The notes beneath the pieces are model-generated. The model did not search any database, was not told the DNA's origin, and saw only the letters and a program-made list of their open reading frames with translations. This document shows, piece after piece, positions 35,030-44,583 of a DNA stretch of 64,000 bases; within the stretch, counting starts at the first letter, position 1; every line of letters starts with the position of its first letter. The stretch comes from Roseomonas populi (lineage in GTDB: Bacteria > Pseudomonadota > Alphaproteobacteria > Acetobacterales > Acetobacteraceae). The stretch spans positions 1 through 64,000 of the forward strand of contig NZ_JANJOU010000032.1 of assembly GCF_024594815.1 (NCBI RefSeq). The letters are read 5' to 3'. The translations under genes and the position numbers were made by a program.

Positions 35030-36052
35030 ATGCCCAGCGAACCTTCTGCCGTTCGGCGCCGCGGGCTTTTGCTCGCAGGCCTGGCCGCGCCTCTCGCCCT
35101 GCCGGCCATCGCCCGTGCCCAATCGAAGGAGCGGATCACCTTCGTCCTCAACTGGACACCTTACGCGGACCATGCGCCCTTCTACCTGGCGAAGGCGAAT
35201 GGCTGGTACGATCAGGCCGGCCTGGATGTCATCATCGAGGCCGGGCGCGGCTCCGGCCTGTCCTCCCAGCGCGTGGTGGCGGGCACGGCACAGGTCGGCA
35301 TCTCAGACATGGCGACCGCGCTGCTCGCCCGTGGGCGGGGCGGAAATCTTGTCGCGGTGATGACGGTGTTCGCCAACTCTCCCCAGACCTTTTACTGGCT
35401 GAAGAGCAACGGCATCTCTGGGCCGAAAGATTTCGTCGGCCGGTCCATCGGCAACCCTCCCGGCGATGCTTCCCGCATCATGTGGCCGATCTTCGCCCGA
35501 AGGGTCGGCATTGACCCCTCATCTGTTCGCTTCGTGAACGTGGCGCCGCCGGCCAAGATCCCGTCGTTGAAGAACAAGGTGATCGATGTCACCTCGGACT
35601 TCTGGAACGAGCACGACCTGAAGGTGCGGGAGTTCGGTGCTGATCTTGGCTTCCAGCGCTGGATGGATCTTGGCATCAATCCGTATGGCAACTCCATCGT
35701 CGTGAACGGGGATTTTCTGTCCCGGCAGCCGGAGACGGTGCGAAAGTTCGTTCAGGTTTCACAGCGCGCTTTCTCGGCCTCGGTGGCCGATCCGCAGCCC
35801 GCCATTAAAGCGCTGTTTGCCGCGGCATCAGGCCTGGATGACTGGACGCAGCAGCGCGTCTGGGAACGGGTGGTCGAGTTGCAGCGCGACCCCACGACCA
35901 CGAGCGTGGCGCTCGGTGCCTTCAGTGCGGAGCGGATGAAGGCCGATTACGACCTGATCCAGACCAACTTCGAGGGGGCTCAGCCCTTCGATGTCGAGAA
36001 GTCCTACACCAACGCCTTCCTCGATACCTCGATCCGCATGACAGCGGGATGA
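35030..36052 (+). CDS. NMT1/THI5-like ABC transporter substrate-binding protein
   Basis: A 340-residue periplasmic protein. The N-terminus has RRRGLLLAGLAAPLALPAIA, a Tat-like signal, cleaved before RAQ. The mature part begins ITFVLNWTPYADHAPFYLA, the classical start of NMT1/THI5-like proteins that bind sulfonates, riboflavin precursors, pyrimidines or similar compounds. GWYDQAGLDVIIEAGRGSGL follows. It is divergent from the TetR gene across a palindrome. The permease and ATPase of the minus-strand operon are the likely partners. The ligand is unknown; pyrimidine-like or thiamine-precursor ligands are candidates by family only. Confidence 0.9.
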   Translation: MPSEPSAVRRRGLLLAGLAAPLALPAIARAQSKERITFVLNWTPYADHAPFYLAKANGWYDQAGLDVIIEAGRGSGLSSQRVVAGTAQVGISDMATALLARGRGGNLVAVMTVFANSPQTFYWLKSNGISGPKDFVGRSIGNPPGDASRIMWPIFARRVGIDPSSVRFVNVAPPAKIPSLKNKVIDVTSDFWNEHDLKVREFGADLGFQRWMDLGINPYGNSIVVNGDFLSRQPETVRKFVQVSQRAFSASVADPQPAIKALFAAASGLDDWTQQRVWERVVELQRDPTTTSVALGAFSAERMKADYDLIQTNFEGAQPFDVEKSYTNAFLDTSIRMTAG

Positions 36053-36650
36053 GGAGGAGAACCAGGGTGGGCTGTCCCGCCCTGGCCGCGCCTCATGCTT
36101 ATCGTGAGGCGGCGCTGAGAACCGGGCTGCCCAGCATCATCCACTGATCCAGGGTGTCGAAGTGGTCATGGTCAGGTGAGGCATGCACCTCCGGGTCGCC
36201 TTCATATCCGCGCAGGTGAGGCGAGTGGCGGGAGGTTCCAACCGTGAATCCAAGCCGTACCAACGGCGCGACGAAGGCGAAGCTGCGCGCGCCAGGGTAA
36301 GCATGGCTGCTCTACGGCAGATCTCCTGAAAATAAGGAGGCTGCCCCGATTTCTGGTGGCTGCGGTTAGGTCAGGGAGGACACTCATATTTTCCGGGAAC
36401 TAGCCAGATCTTATCATCGCTCAAGTCGTTGGTAGGGCCCATGCTTTGCCCATAACTGCCATTGCTACGTTGGTGCTGTTATCATCTTGTGTGGGCAATC
36501 AAAACTAGAGGAATTCGGAGGTTCATAAAGTTTGAGATATTTTTGAAATATGGGCGCTATTACCCGGCGCGAGGTCCTGTTGTAAAACTTCGCGGCGTAA
36601 GCGTCCGTTGCTTGCTTAGTGAGCGGCACACCCGTCCCGGCCAGGACTTC
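36053..36650. other. Intergenic region with a low-GC patch
   Basis: No gene is recognised. From about 36380 to 36620 the GC content is clearly below that of the window. A perfect inverted repeat ATATTT-TTG-AAATAT lies at 36537-36551. The patch abuts the 3' end of the REC-PAS-GAF-PAS gene. Confidence 0.5.
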
Positions 36651-38489
36651 TCAGGTGCTCCTCGCCCCTGCACGGGTCTCATGCATCGACAAGGTCTGTT
36701 GTTTCTCGGCGGATCGAAGCTCACTAATGTCCCAATGGACACCTTTGACCCGCATTCTCCCCGTGGCCGGGTCGATCGTTGCCTCGCCTCGTTCTTCGAT
36801 CCACATCACCCGCTGATCTTGCGGCCGGATCACCCGATACTCGGAGCGATAGTGTCCTTCCTTGCGGCCCGCCTCCAAAAGGGCGAGCCGATGACGCGCC
36901 AGGTCCTCCGGGTGGAGAATCGCAAGCAGCTCCCCGCTGGTGGCTGGAAAGCAGGCCGGCACGAGACCTAGCAGCGTCCCCGACTGGGGCGTGAGCGTCA
37001 CTCGGTCGGCTACAGGATCCCAATCGAACGTCCCCATACGGGCCGCGTTCAGCGCCATTGCCAGTTGCTGCTGGCTGTCGTGCAGCGCCGCCGCAGCCTG
37101 GGCGCGCTCAACCGCACCCCATAGCCGCTCGCAGGCTTCCTCAATCAAGTCGATCTGCTCGGCGGTCCAGGTTTGTGGCTCAGTGTCGTGGATGAACAGC
37201 AGCGCAACCGGCTGGCCCACCTTGAGAAACGGCACGTTGAGGTATGAGCGCATCCCGGCGCTGGTCGAATCGGTGTCCGCCATCCGCAGCGTTTTCGATC
37301 TGCTGGCGGTTTCGGGCTCGGCACCAAGCGCAGCGTCATCTATTTCCGCGCCGAATGCAGAAGCAAACGTCTCGTTCTCCCAGGTGCCCACCAGGGAGGG
37401 TAGGCGGCCGTCATTCCAGTCGACTGTTACCCTGACCTCCTGCTTGTGCATCTCGGCAAGCCCGACGCGCGCGACTCGCAGGTGCTCGCCAAGCAGGCGG
37501 CAGGCCTCGGCCTGGATCTGCGCTGCCTGGCGCAGCGGTCTGAGTTCGTCGTTGAAGTATAGAAGGAAAGTCTGGCGAACCTCGATTTCCCGGAGCCGTT
37601 CTTCGGCGAACTTCCGGTCCGTGATATCGAGGGAGCTTGTGAGGACGCTGGTGACCTGTCCTGCGGCATCGCGGAGAGGTGCCTTGGTGGTCAGCATCAC
37701 CCGGCGGCGGCCTTGGGCGTCACTGCGCTCCTCCTCAAACGCCGGCAAGGAGATACCCCGCTCGAGCACGAGGCGGTCGGCATTGTCGCTGCGTCGCCCT
37801 GCCGAGCCCAGCAGCGCTGACAGGCCCCGCCCGACCATCTCGGATGGCGAGGTGCCGAGCTCCCGGGCGACCTGCGCGTTGGCGAAGACACAACGGCCTT
37901 CCCGGTCGGTGGCGGTGATGAAGGCGGGAACCGTGTCGATCACCTGCGCCAGGGCCTCGCGACTGTCGCGCACCAGGCGCTCCCGCGAGCTCTCGCTTTC
38001 GGCCAGTTCCTGCTCCAGCATCTGGGCGTGCCGGCGCAACTGCTGCTGCTGGCGGCGCATCAGGAGTAGGTTGCGGACCCGGGTGCGGAATTCAACATGA
38101 TCAACCGGGCTTAGAAGGAAGTCAGTGGCGCCTGCCTCAAGTGCGGCGTGCCGGAAGGTGCGGTCCTGGAATACGGTTACGACGACGATGGGAAGGTCGG
38201 CACAGCCGGGCATGGCGCGCACCCGCCGCGTGAAGGCCGCCCCGTCCAGGCCCGGCATCCGGAAGTCGGTGATGATCAGGTCGGGCTCGTGGCTCTCGAG
38301 CCAGAGGAGGGCCTCTTCGGGATGAGCAACGCTCTCGACCCGCGCACCCTCCACATTCGTGGCTAGCCGGCTGTAAACGCGCCGGTTGGTGTCTTGATCG
38401 TCCACAATCAGGATGTGAGGCGTCGTCAAGTGCACCAATCTTTGCTGCTTGAGCACAGATACCGAAACGTTCGAAGGTTGCGAACCCAT
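36651..38489 (-). CDS. REC-PAS-GAF-PAS protein without an output domain
   Basis: A 612-residue protein. Residues ~24-140 form a CheY-like receiver (HILIVDDQDTNRR; phospho-acceptor Asp75 in IITDFRMPGLDG). A coiled linker leads to a PAS domain at ~185-300 ending DITDRKFAEERL, a GAF-like domain at ~305-460, and a PAS_3-type domain at ~470-595 ending in DISELRSAEKQQ. Normally a kinase, GGDEF or HD-GYP output follows such a PAS. Here the protein ends ~20 residues later at a low-GC region, so it may be truncated or act by protein contacts. It is divergent from rpfF and close to the rpfC-like kinase, so it is a candidate partner for that kinase. Confidence 0.85.
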   Translation of the reverse strand: MGSQPSNVSVSVLKQQRLVHLTTPHILIVDDQDTNRRVYSRLATNVEGARVESVAHPEEALLWLESHEPDLIITDFRMPGLDGAAFTRRVRAMPGCADLPIVVVTVFQDRTFRHAALEAGATDFLLSPVDHVEFRTRVRNLLLMRRQQQQLRRHAQMLEQELAESESSRERLVRDSREALAQVIDTVPAFITATDREGRCVFANAQVARELGTSPSEMVGRGLSALLGSAGRRSDNADRLVLERGISLPAFEEERSDAQGRRRVMLTTKAPLRDAAGQVTSVLTSSLDITDRKFAEERLREIEVRQTFLLYFNDELRPLRQAAQIQAEACRLLGEHLRVARVGLAEMHKQEVRVTVDWNDGRLPSLVGTWENETFASAFGAEIDDAALGAEPETASRSKTLRMADTDSTSAGMRSYLNVPFLKVGQPVALLFIHDTEPQTWTAEQIDLIEEACERLWGAVERAQAAAALHDSQQQLAMALNAARMGTFDWDPVADRVTLTPQSGTLLGLVPACFPATSGELLAILHPEDLARHRLALLEAGRKEGHYRSEYRVIRPQDQRVMWIEERGEATIDPATGRMRVKGVHWDISELRSAEKQQTLSMHETRAGARST

Positions 38490-39143
38490 CGAAAGTTACG
38501 CTTGATAGTCTCCCCGACCCGGTCGATGTCAAGGTCTTTCGGTCGGGAGCATTGGGCTGCCGCTGGTCTTACATTCCTGTAAGGTCGGACTTATTACTCC
38601 GAGCTGTCGATAGTTTGTCATCTGCAGCGTTTTTTCTTTGCCAAAGGTCAATTGCCCCGATCCGACATTCCGCGGCAGAATTTACATCTAAGCGCTCCTA
38701 TTTCGTCACCCAGCCCGCAAATCCAGTGTGTCTCGATCTGACCGTTGGTCCGGGAACACGCAGCTTTCTCAGTTTGTGGGCGACGAACGCCGAAATCGGC
38801 CATCTGGCAAGACGATGATTGGTGAGACGGTCAGCGGATCGCGGCGGCAGGGGCGATTGACCTTTGCGTACGGGATTTGCCGCTAGAAGCAAGTCCGCTG
38901 TCATCCGGGGTAGTTCAACCCAGATTAATTCCGAAAAAGAAACAATATGGTGCGCAGAGGATGGCCCGGAGCGGCCTGCGGAGCGCGCCAGGAGCCCCGC
39001 GCCGGAATTTTATGTCTCCAACCGCGGAGATTGCGGACCGATCTGAGACGTAAACCGTAATGTGCCGCGGACAGCAGGCACCGATCGCTCGTTGTCATCC
39101 TGGAGTGCCAGCCGGCAGTCCACCTCCTTCGTAAGGATCAGTC
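38490..39143. promoter_or_regulatory. Divergent intergenic region between the REC-PAS gene and rpfF
   Basis: This 654-base spacer is unusually long for the window and lower in GC in its left two thirds. It holds the promoters of both divergent genes. No gene with a good ribosome site is seen. I found no clear Crp/Clp-type or FNR-type box. The rpfF ribosome site AAGGA lies about 7 bp before its ATG. Confidence 0.45.
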
Positions 39144-40115
39144 ATGACCTTTATTGCGCCCAGTGCCGCCCCGTCACTCGCCACCAGCGTGGCTGCCGAG
39201 ATGGGACGGCGTTCCGATGTCAACTTCTCCGTCGCCTCAGCCCATCTCGAAGTTGCGGCCCAGCGGTACGAGACGCTCGAAGTCTCGCTTGACCCGCGCG
39301 AGAGCACCTATTGGGCCTATATGTCCCCACGCGGCCGGCCCAGCTTCAGCATGGAACTGCTGCGTGACATCCTGGCCATGCAGGCTTCACTGCAGCACCT
39401 GTTCGCCCGCCACGCGAACGCGCCCAAGCTCCCAGCCCACTATTATGTCATGGCGTCCAAGGTGCAGGGCGTGTTCAACCTCGGCGGGGACCTCGGTCAT
39501 TTCGCTGAGCGCATCCGCTCTGGCGACCGCGGGTCCCTGCTGCACTACGGTGAGACATGCGTTGAGGCGGTGTACGGGAATGCCGTGGCCTTCGGACTCC
39601 CCCTCGTGACCATCGCGCTGGTGCAGGGCGACGCGTTGGGGGGCGGCTTTGAGTGCGCGCTCGCCTTCGACGTGATTGTTGCCGAGCGCCGGGCGAAATT
39701 CGGCCTGCCGGAGATCCTGTTCAACCTGTTCCCGGGCATGGGCGCCTACAGCTTCCTGAGCCGGCGCGTGGGCCCGGTGAAGGCCGAGCAGATGATCACC
39801 AGTGGCCAGATCTACAGCGCCGAGGAGCTGCACTCGATCGGCATCGTTGATGTCCTGGCCGAGGACGGCGAGGGTGAAATGGCGGTTCGCGATTACATCG
39901 CGAAGAACGAGCGCAAGCGGAACGCCTATCTCGCGATGTACCGGGCCCGTCGGCGCGTGAACCCGGTCACCCTGTCGGAACTGCGCGATATCGTCGGCGT
40001 CTGGGTCGACGCGGCCATGGAGCTTGGCGAGCCCGATCTGCGCAAGATGTGCCGCCTGGCCGCGGCGCAGGACCGGCGGATGGCCGCCATGGAAGGCCGG
40101 AGCCAAGCGGCCTGA
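39144..40115 (+). CDS. rpfF: DSF synthase, RpfF-like crotonase
   Basis: A 323-residue crotonase-fold enzyme of the RpfF family. RpfF makes cis-2-unsaturated fatty-acid signals (diffusible signal factor) by acting as acyl-ACP thioesterase and dehydratase. Landmarks are FNLGGDLGHF, QGDALGGGFECAL and GLPEILFNLFPGMGAYSF. Glu170 and Glu190 stand 20 residues apart, matching the catalytic Glu141 and Glu161 of the Xanthomonas enzyme. The C-terminus VWVDAAMELGEPDLRKM also fits RpfF. A ribosome site AAGGA precedes the ATG. It converges with the rpfC-like kinase (stops 123 bp apart) and is divergent from the REC-PAS protein. An ordinary enoyl-CoA hydratase is less likely given the match. Confidence 0.88.
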   Translation: MTFIAPSAAPSLATSVAAEMGRRSDVNFSVASAHLEVAAQRYETLEVSLDPRESTYWAYMSPRGRPSFSMELLRDILAMQASLQHLFARHANAPKLPAHYYVMASKVQGVFNLGGDLGHFAERIRSGDRGSLLHYGETCVEAVYGNAVAFGLPLVTIALVQGDALGGGFECALAFDVIVAERRAKFGLPEILFNLFPGMGAYSFLSRRVGPVKAEQMITSGQIYSAEELHSIGIVDVLAEDGEGEMAVRDYIAKNERKRNAYLAMYRARRRVNPVTLSELRDIVGVWVDAAMELGEPDLRKMCRLAAAQDRRMAAMEGRSQAA

Positions 40116-40238
40116 AACCACTTAGCCCCTCCCCGGCCTGCCGCTTGTGCCGGGATGAGCCCGCGGTGCCGGCCGACATGGCCGGCATCGAGGGACCGTG
40201 CGATCGCGGAGCCAGGGTAACCCCCCGAGGATCCGCGA

Positions 40239-42806
40239 TCACCCCGGCGCCGTGCCCCGCGGCCGATCGCTGGACGCATCGAGGCGCAGGGCCAGCGCCT
40301 CTCGGGCCCGGTCCACCTCCTTCGAGATCTGAGCGTGGTAGCTGCGGCCCTGGTACGAGAGATCGGCGAGCCGCAGGTTCTCGACGAAGCAACACAGGTC
40401 GAAGAGGGCGCGGACACCCAGGTTGGCGGCCCCGCTCCGGATCGCGTGCACCGTGGAGCGAAAGCCGGAAACGTCCTGCTCGCTTATCGCGATGTCGAGT
40501 TGGATGAGGTGTTCTTCGGCACTTTCAAGGAAATCGTGCGCCAGCTCCGCGACGAATTGCAGCCCGCCGAGCGCCTCCAGGTTCTCGAGCGTCGCCTCGT
40601 CCAGGGGTGGTTCGGTGGCGAAGGACCGGATCTGCGGGCCGGTGCTGGCCTCAGCCTCCGCAGCGAACTTGGCAGGGTCCGAGGAGGGCCTGTTGCTGAC
40701 CACCATCTCTATGGTTTCGATCAGCGTGCGAGGATCGACAGGCTTCGTGAGGTAAGCGTCCACCCCCGCCTTGCTGCAGAGTTCGCGGGTCATCGGAGTG
40801 GCATCGGCCGTGAGGGCGATGATCGGGACCCGGTCCTGCCCAAGGGCCGAGAAGCGGTACAGCTTCGTGGCCTCAAGCCCGTCCATGACGGGCATGTTCA
40901 CGTCCATGAGGACAGCGTCAAAGGCCTGATCGTCCAGCGCCTTGAGAGCTTCCTCTCCGTTCGTCACGAGCCGGGTCCGATGGCCCGCTCGCTCCAGGAT
41001 CGCGTGGAAGACGCGCCGGTTGACCTGGCTGTCGTCGGCGACCAGCACCGACAGCGCACGGGCGGCGGAGGCTCGCGGCAGGTGGGCGTCAGCGGGCGGC
41101 AGGAGGTCCCCGGTGGTCATCCGGAGCGCGGCAGCCCATCCGGGCTCGGCCGTATCCACCGGCACCACCAGCGCGAACTCCCGACGGAGTGCGACCTCCG
41201 GAAGGCCCTGGTCATCGCCCTGGCACAGCACAAGTGTCAGGCCCCGGCCGCGCGCCGCGGCCCGGAGAGCGGTGGCCGCCGCCTCGGGTGTCGCTGCCGG
41301 CTCCCCCGGCTGCATCATGACAACCACCGTTCGGGGCTGGCGGCTGATCGAGGTCACGGCATCCGCCAGGGCAGGGGCGGCCTCCACATCGTGGCCCAGG
41401 CGCTCCAGCATCGCCATCGTCCGCTGGGCCAGAGGCCCCGGCTCGGCCAGGAGCAGGATCTCCTGCCGCGGAACCTCCGGCCGGCCGGCTTCCGTGAATC
41501 CAAGCTCCAGGGTGAACCAGAAGGTGCTTCCGGCCCCGGGCGTGCTGCGCACCCCGATGTCTCCGCCGGACAGCGACACCAGCCGGCGGCAGATCGCCAG
41601 TCCGAGGCCGGTTCCGCCGAAGCGATGAAAGATGCCCGGATCGGCCTGGACGAAGCTGTCGAAGATGCGCTCCTGAGCCTCCGGCGCGATGCCGATGCCC
41701 GTGTCCGACACCTCGCAGAGCAGCCGGATCCGGCTGGCGCTGAGTGGTTCCGCATCCAACGCGAGGGTGACCGTGCCCTGTTGGGTGAACTTGATGGCAT
41801 TGCCCACGAGATTGAGCATGACTTCGGTCAGCTGATGCGCGTCGCCCAGGATGCGTGGGGGAAGGCGCAGCGTGGTGTGGGTTGAAAGCCGCAGGCCCCT
41901 CTCGAGAGCCTGGGCACCCAGCAGCCGGCGCACATCCCCCAGCAGTGTCAGCGGGTCGATCTCCGAGAGCCGGGGCGGCATGCGCCCCGCCTCGACCCGT
42001 GAGAAATCGAGGATGCTCTCGATCAGGGACAGGAGCGAGCGCGAGGCACGATCGACGGTCCGCACCATGTCGCGCTGCTCGTTGTCCAGGCGCGTCTCCG
42101 ACAGGAGGGAGCCCATGCCGATGATGGCGGTGAGTGGGGTGCGGAGCTCGTGGCTGACGCTGGCGAGGAACATGCTCTTCGCTTGGTTCGCTTCCTCCGC
42201 TTGCGTCGTTGCCGCGGAGAGCTTCCGAACCAGGGTCGCGGCGTAAAGCGGTATGCCGAGCAGGCCTAGGAGGAGCCCGGCCGATAGGTGGGGCTGTTCG
42301 CGCCAGAACGGCGTGACCGCAACGACGGCGGAGAACTGGAGAACGCTCAGCAGCATGCCGGCGAACAGCCAGTTCACCCCGAAGCGAAACCCGTTCCCGA
42401 GCACCAGCCACAGGTACAGCGGGAACAGCACCGCCGTCGGCTGTCCACCAATCCAAAGCTCCAGGGAGATGATGCTGACATCCAGCACCATCGCAAAGCC
42501 GCGCCGGATCAGGTTGCGCGCCGGGCGGAGCAGGATGTGGGCGAGCAGCCCGACCGCCAGGACGGCGTAGACGATGCAGATCTGCCACATCGCCCGCGTG
42601 GTATCGGGCACGAGGGCGAAGTAGACGACGGCGGTGAGGACGAAGGCGAGCCGGTTGAAGCTCATCTCGTGCTCGGTGTCCGGCCGGCCCCGCAGGGATC
42701 GAACCAGGGCGCCGAGCGATCGCCGGGGCTCCGGGGCCCGTGACGTGCCCCGCCCCGGGGCGGCCTGCTGATGGCGAGCAGGTTCGGAGGGCGGCTCTCC
42801 TGCCAT
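40239..42806 (-). CDS. rpfC: RpfC-like hybrid sensor histidine kinase
   Basis: An 855-residue membrane kinase with the full RpfC layout. The N-terminal stretch LRGRPDTEHE followed by about five membrane helices (residues ~50-190) is like the DSF-sensing region of RpfC. HisKA has phospho-His219 in SHELRTPL; the HATPase has NAIKFT, DTGIGI and GGTGLGL. A degenerate receiver-like segment at ~445-570 is followed by a true receiver (~585-705; Asp635 in LMDVNMPVMDG) and an Hpt domain (~735-830; His787 in VHAIRSGAANLG). In Xanthomonas RpfC senses DSF and binds RpfF. The start is uncertain: ATGs at 42806, 42821 and 42890 are all in frame and none has a strong ribosome site. Confidence 0.87.
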   Translation of the reverse strand: MAGEPPSEPARHQQAAPGRGTSRAPEPRRSLGALVRSLRGRPDTEHEMSFNRLAFVLTAVVYFALVPDTTRAMWQICIVYAVLAVGLLAHILLRPARNLIRRGFAMVLDVSIISLELWIGGQPTAVLFPLYLWLVLGNGFRFGVNWLFAGMLLSVLQFSAVVAVTPFWREQPHLSAGLLLGLLGIPLYAATLVRKLSAATTQAEEANQAKSMFLASVSHELRTPLTAIIGMGSLLSETRLDNEQRDMVRTVDRASRSLLSLIESILDFSRVEAGRMPPRLSEIDPLTLLGDVRRLLGAQALERGLRLSTHTTLRLPPRILGDAHQLTEVMLNLVGNAIKFTQQGTVTLALDAEPLSASRIRLLCEVSDTGIGIAPEAQERIFDSFVQADPGIFHRFGGTGLGLAICRRLVSLSGGDIGVRSTPGAGSTFWFTLELGFTEAGRPEVPRQEILLLAEPGPLAQRTMAMLERLGHDVEAAPALADAVTSISRQPRTVVVMMQPGEPAATPEAAATALRAAARGRGLTLVLCQGDDQGLPEVALRREFALVVPVDTAEPGWAAALRMTTGDLLPPADAHLPRASAARALSVLVADDSQVNRRVFHAILERAGHRTRLVTNGEEALKALDDQAFDAVLMDVNMPVMDGLEATKLYRFSALGQDRVPIIALTADATPMTRELCSKAGVDAYLTKPVDPRTLIETIEMVVSNRPSSDPAKFAAEAEASTGPQIRSFATEPPLDEATLENLEALGGLQFVAELAHDFLESAEEHLIQLDIAISEQDVSGFRSTVHAIRSGAANLGVRALFDLCCFVENLRLADLSYQGRSYHAQISKEVDRAREALALRLDASSDRPRGTAPG

Positions 42807-43187
42807 GCCGGATCCAGGCATCACTCTGACAGGGCCGGGCCGGTCACGTCGGCCAGGCGGCAAGGCTGTTGACCCGGGCGAAGACGCCATACCCGCTGGC
42901 TGTCATCGGATTGGCTGCCACGATACCCTGCACACCCTTTCGTCGCCGCTCGACCGGGCCGCGACAGTCGCCCTTTCCTGGAAGCTCCCCCATACCATAA
43001 CCGAATTTCTTCTGCGTGCAGTCATTACGGGGATCCCGCCCCGCCCCAGTTCAGCAGGCCTGCGCGGTCATGTCGCGCCGGTCAGGTCGAGGGCGCGGTC
43101 CCTCCCTCTGCGTTCTGGTCAGGCGCGCGCAACGCTGTCGGGCACGCCGAGGCCGTTTGGGTGCCGGGTGGTCTGACCGTGGCCTGT
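42807..43187. other. Intergenic region of 381 bases, no gene recognised
   Basis: The stretch holds the promoter of the rpfC-like gene and the 3' end of the hemN transcript. If rpfC starts further upstream its first 84 bases belong to that gene. No hairpin or RNA gene was recognised. Confidence 0.35.
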
Positions 43188-44549
43188 TCAGACCGCGGTG
43201 GAATGGCGGCCAGCCGCCGGGACCTGGAACGCGTCGAAGCAGGCGGCGACCTGCCGGACGAAGCGCCGCCCTGCCGGCGTGACGTTCAGCCGGCCGGCCT
43301 CCCGCCGGACCAGCCCCGCCTCCTCCAGCGGCGCCATCCGGTCCAGCGCCTGCCGCAGGACGTGCCGTGTCGCCGGATCGCTCGGGCGCAGGTCCAGCGT
43401 GAAATCGCACATCACCCGCTCGATGAGGCGGGCACGCAAGCGGTCCTCCTCCGTGGTCGCTACGCCGCGTGCCACCGGGAGACGGCCCTCCGCGACCGCC
43501 TGGGCATAGCGCCTCTCGTCCAAGGCGTTTCCGGCATGGCCGCCCGGTAGGCTCCCGATGGCGGAGGAGCCGAGGCCGAGAAGCACCGGGGCGTTGTCCG
43601 TGGTGTAGCCCTGGAAGTTGCGCCGCAGCCGGCCCGCCGTGGCGGCCCGGGCCAGGGGGTCCTCCGGCCGGGCGAAATGGTCCAGGCCGAGCGCCCGGTA
43701 GCCCATGCCCACCAGCACCTCCTCCGCGGCCTCGGCCTGCTCCAGCCGCGCCACGGCGTCGGGCAGGGTGGAGGCGTCGATGGCCTTCTGGTGCGGCTTC
43801 ATCCAGGCGACATGGGCGTAGCCGAACACCGCCAGGCGGTCCGCGCCGAGCCCGCCGGCGAAGCGGGCGCTCGCCGCGATATGCGCGGCGGTCTGGGTGG
43901 GCAGCCCGTACATCAGGTCGATGTTGATGCCGCCGATCCCCGCGCGGCGCAGGCGCTCCACCGCCAGCTCCACGAGGGCGGCGGGCTGCGGGCGGCCGAT
44001 GCGGGCCTGCACGGCCGGGTCGATATCCTGCACGCCGAGGCTGGCGCGGGTGAAGCCGAGTTCGCCGAGCACCTCCGCCGTCGCCTCGTCCAGCACGCGC
44101 GGGTCCAGCTCGATCGCGATCTCCGCGCCGGGGCGGAGGCCGAAGTTCCGGTGCAGGGCCCGCATCAGCTCCCGCAGCCCGTCCGGGCCAAGGATGGAGG
44201 GCGTACCGCCGCCGAGATGCAGGTGGGAGACGCCGGCATGGACCGGCAGGGCGGCGGCCAGCAGCGCCGCCTCGGCGTGCAGCGCGGCGGAGTAGGCGTG
44301 GACGCGCTCCACCGAGCGCGTGGGCTTGGCGTGGCAGGCGCAGTACCAGCAGAGGGCGCGGCAGAAGGGGACGTGAAGATAGAGGGATAGGGAATCGGAG
44401 GAGCGGATTCCCTCGCGTAGCCAGCCCCGGTAGGTGGCCTCCCCGATCGGCCCGAACTGCGCGGCCGTGGGGTAGCTGGTGTAGCGAGGCACCCGGGCCT
44501 CGGCGAGCGCGAGAGCGGTGCGGGACGGGAGGTCGGCTCGATGCGTCAT
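43188..44549 (-). CDS. hemN: Oxygen-independent coproporphyrinogen III oxidase
   Basis: A 453-residue radical-SAM enzyme that converts coproporphyrinogen III to protoporphyrinogen IX without oxygen. The [4Fe-4S] cysteines lie in HVPFCRALCWYCAC (CxxxCxxC). PRYTSYPTA near the N-terminus, HLGGGTPS and GINIDLMYGLPTQT are family-specific. The length is that of true HemN, not the shorter HemW. The ATG at 44549 is chosen because the family sequence starts soon after. An FNR box lies 34 bp upstream, so induction at low oxygen is expected. It lies downstream of fnrL on the same strand with 72 bp between. Confidence 0.93.
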   Translation of the reverse strand: MTHRADLPSRTALALAEARVPRYTSYPTAAQFGPIGEATYRGWLREGIRSSDSLSLYLHVPFCRALCWYCACHAKPTRSVERVHAYSAALHAEAALLAAALPVHAGVSHLHLGGGTPSILGPDGLRELMRALHRNFGLRPGAEIAIELDPRVLDEATAEVLGELGFTRASLGVQDIDPAVQARIGRPQPAALVELAVERLRRAGIGGINIDLMYGLPTQTAAHIAASARFAGGLGADRLAVFGYAHVAWMKPHQKAIDASTLPDAVARLEQAEAAEEVLVGMGYRALGLDHFARPEDPLARAATAGRLRRNFQGYTTDNAPVLLGLGSSAIGSLPGGHAGNALDERRYAQAVAEGRLPVARGVATTEEDRLRARLIERVMCDFTLDLRPSDPATRHVLRQALDRMAPLEEAGLVRREAGRLNVTPAGRRFVRQVAACFDAFQVPAAGRHSTAV

Positions 44550-44583
44550 GCCGCCATTCTCGCCTCCTGCCAGGGGGAAGGCC

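Noticed and set aside
39144-40115. Ordinary enoyl-CoA hydratase of beta-oxidation
   Set aside because: The two glutamates, the FNLGGDL and FPGMGAYSF motifs and the neighbouring RpfC-like kinase fit RpfF much better.
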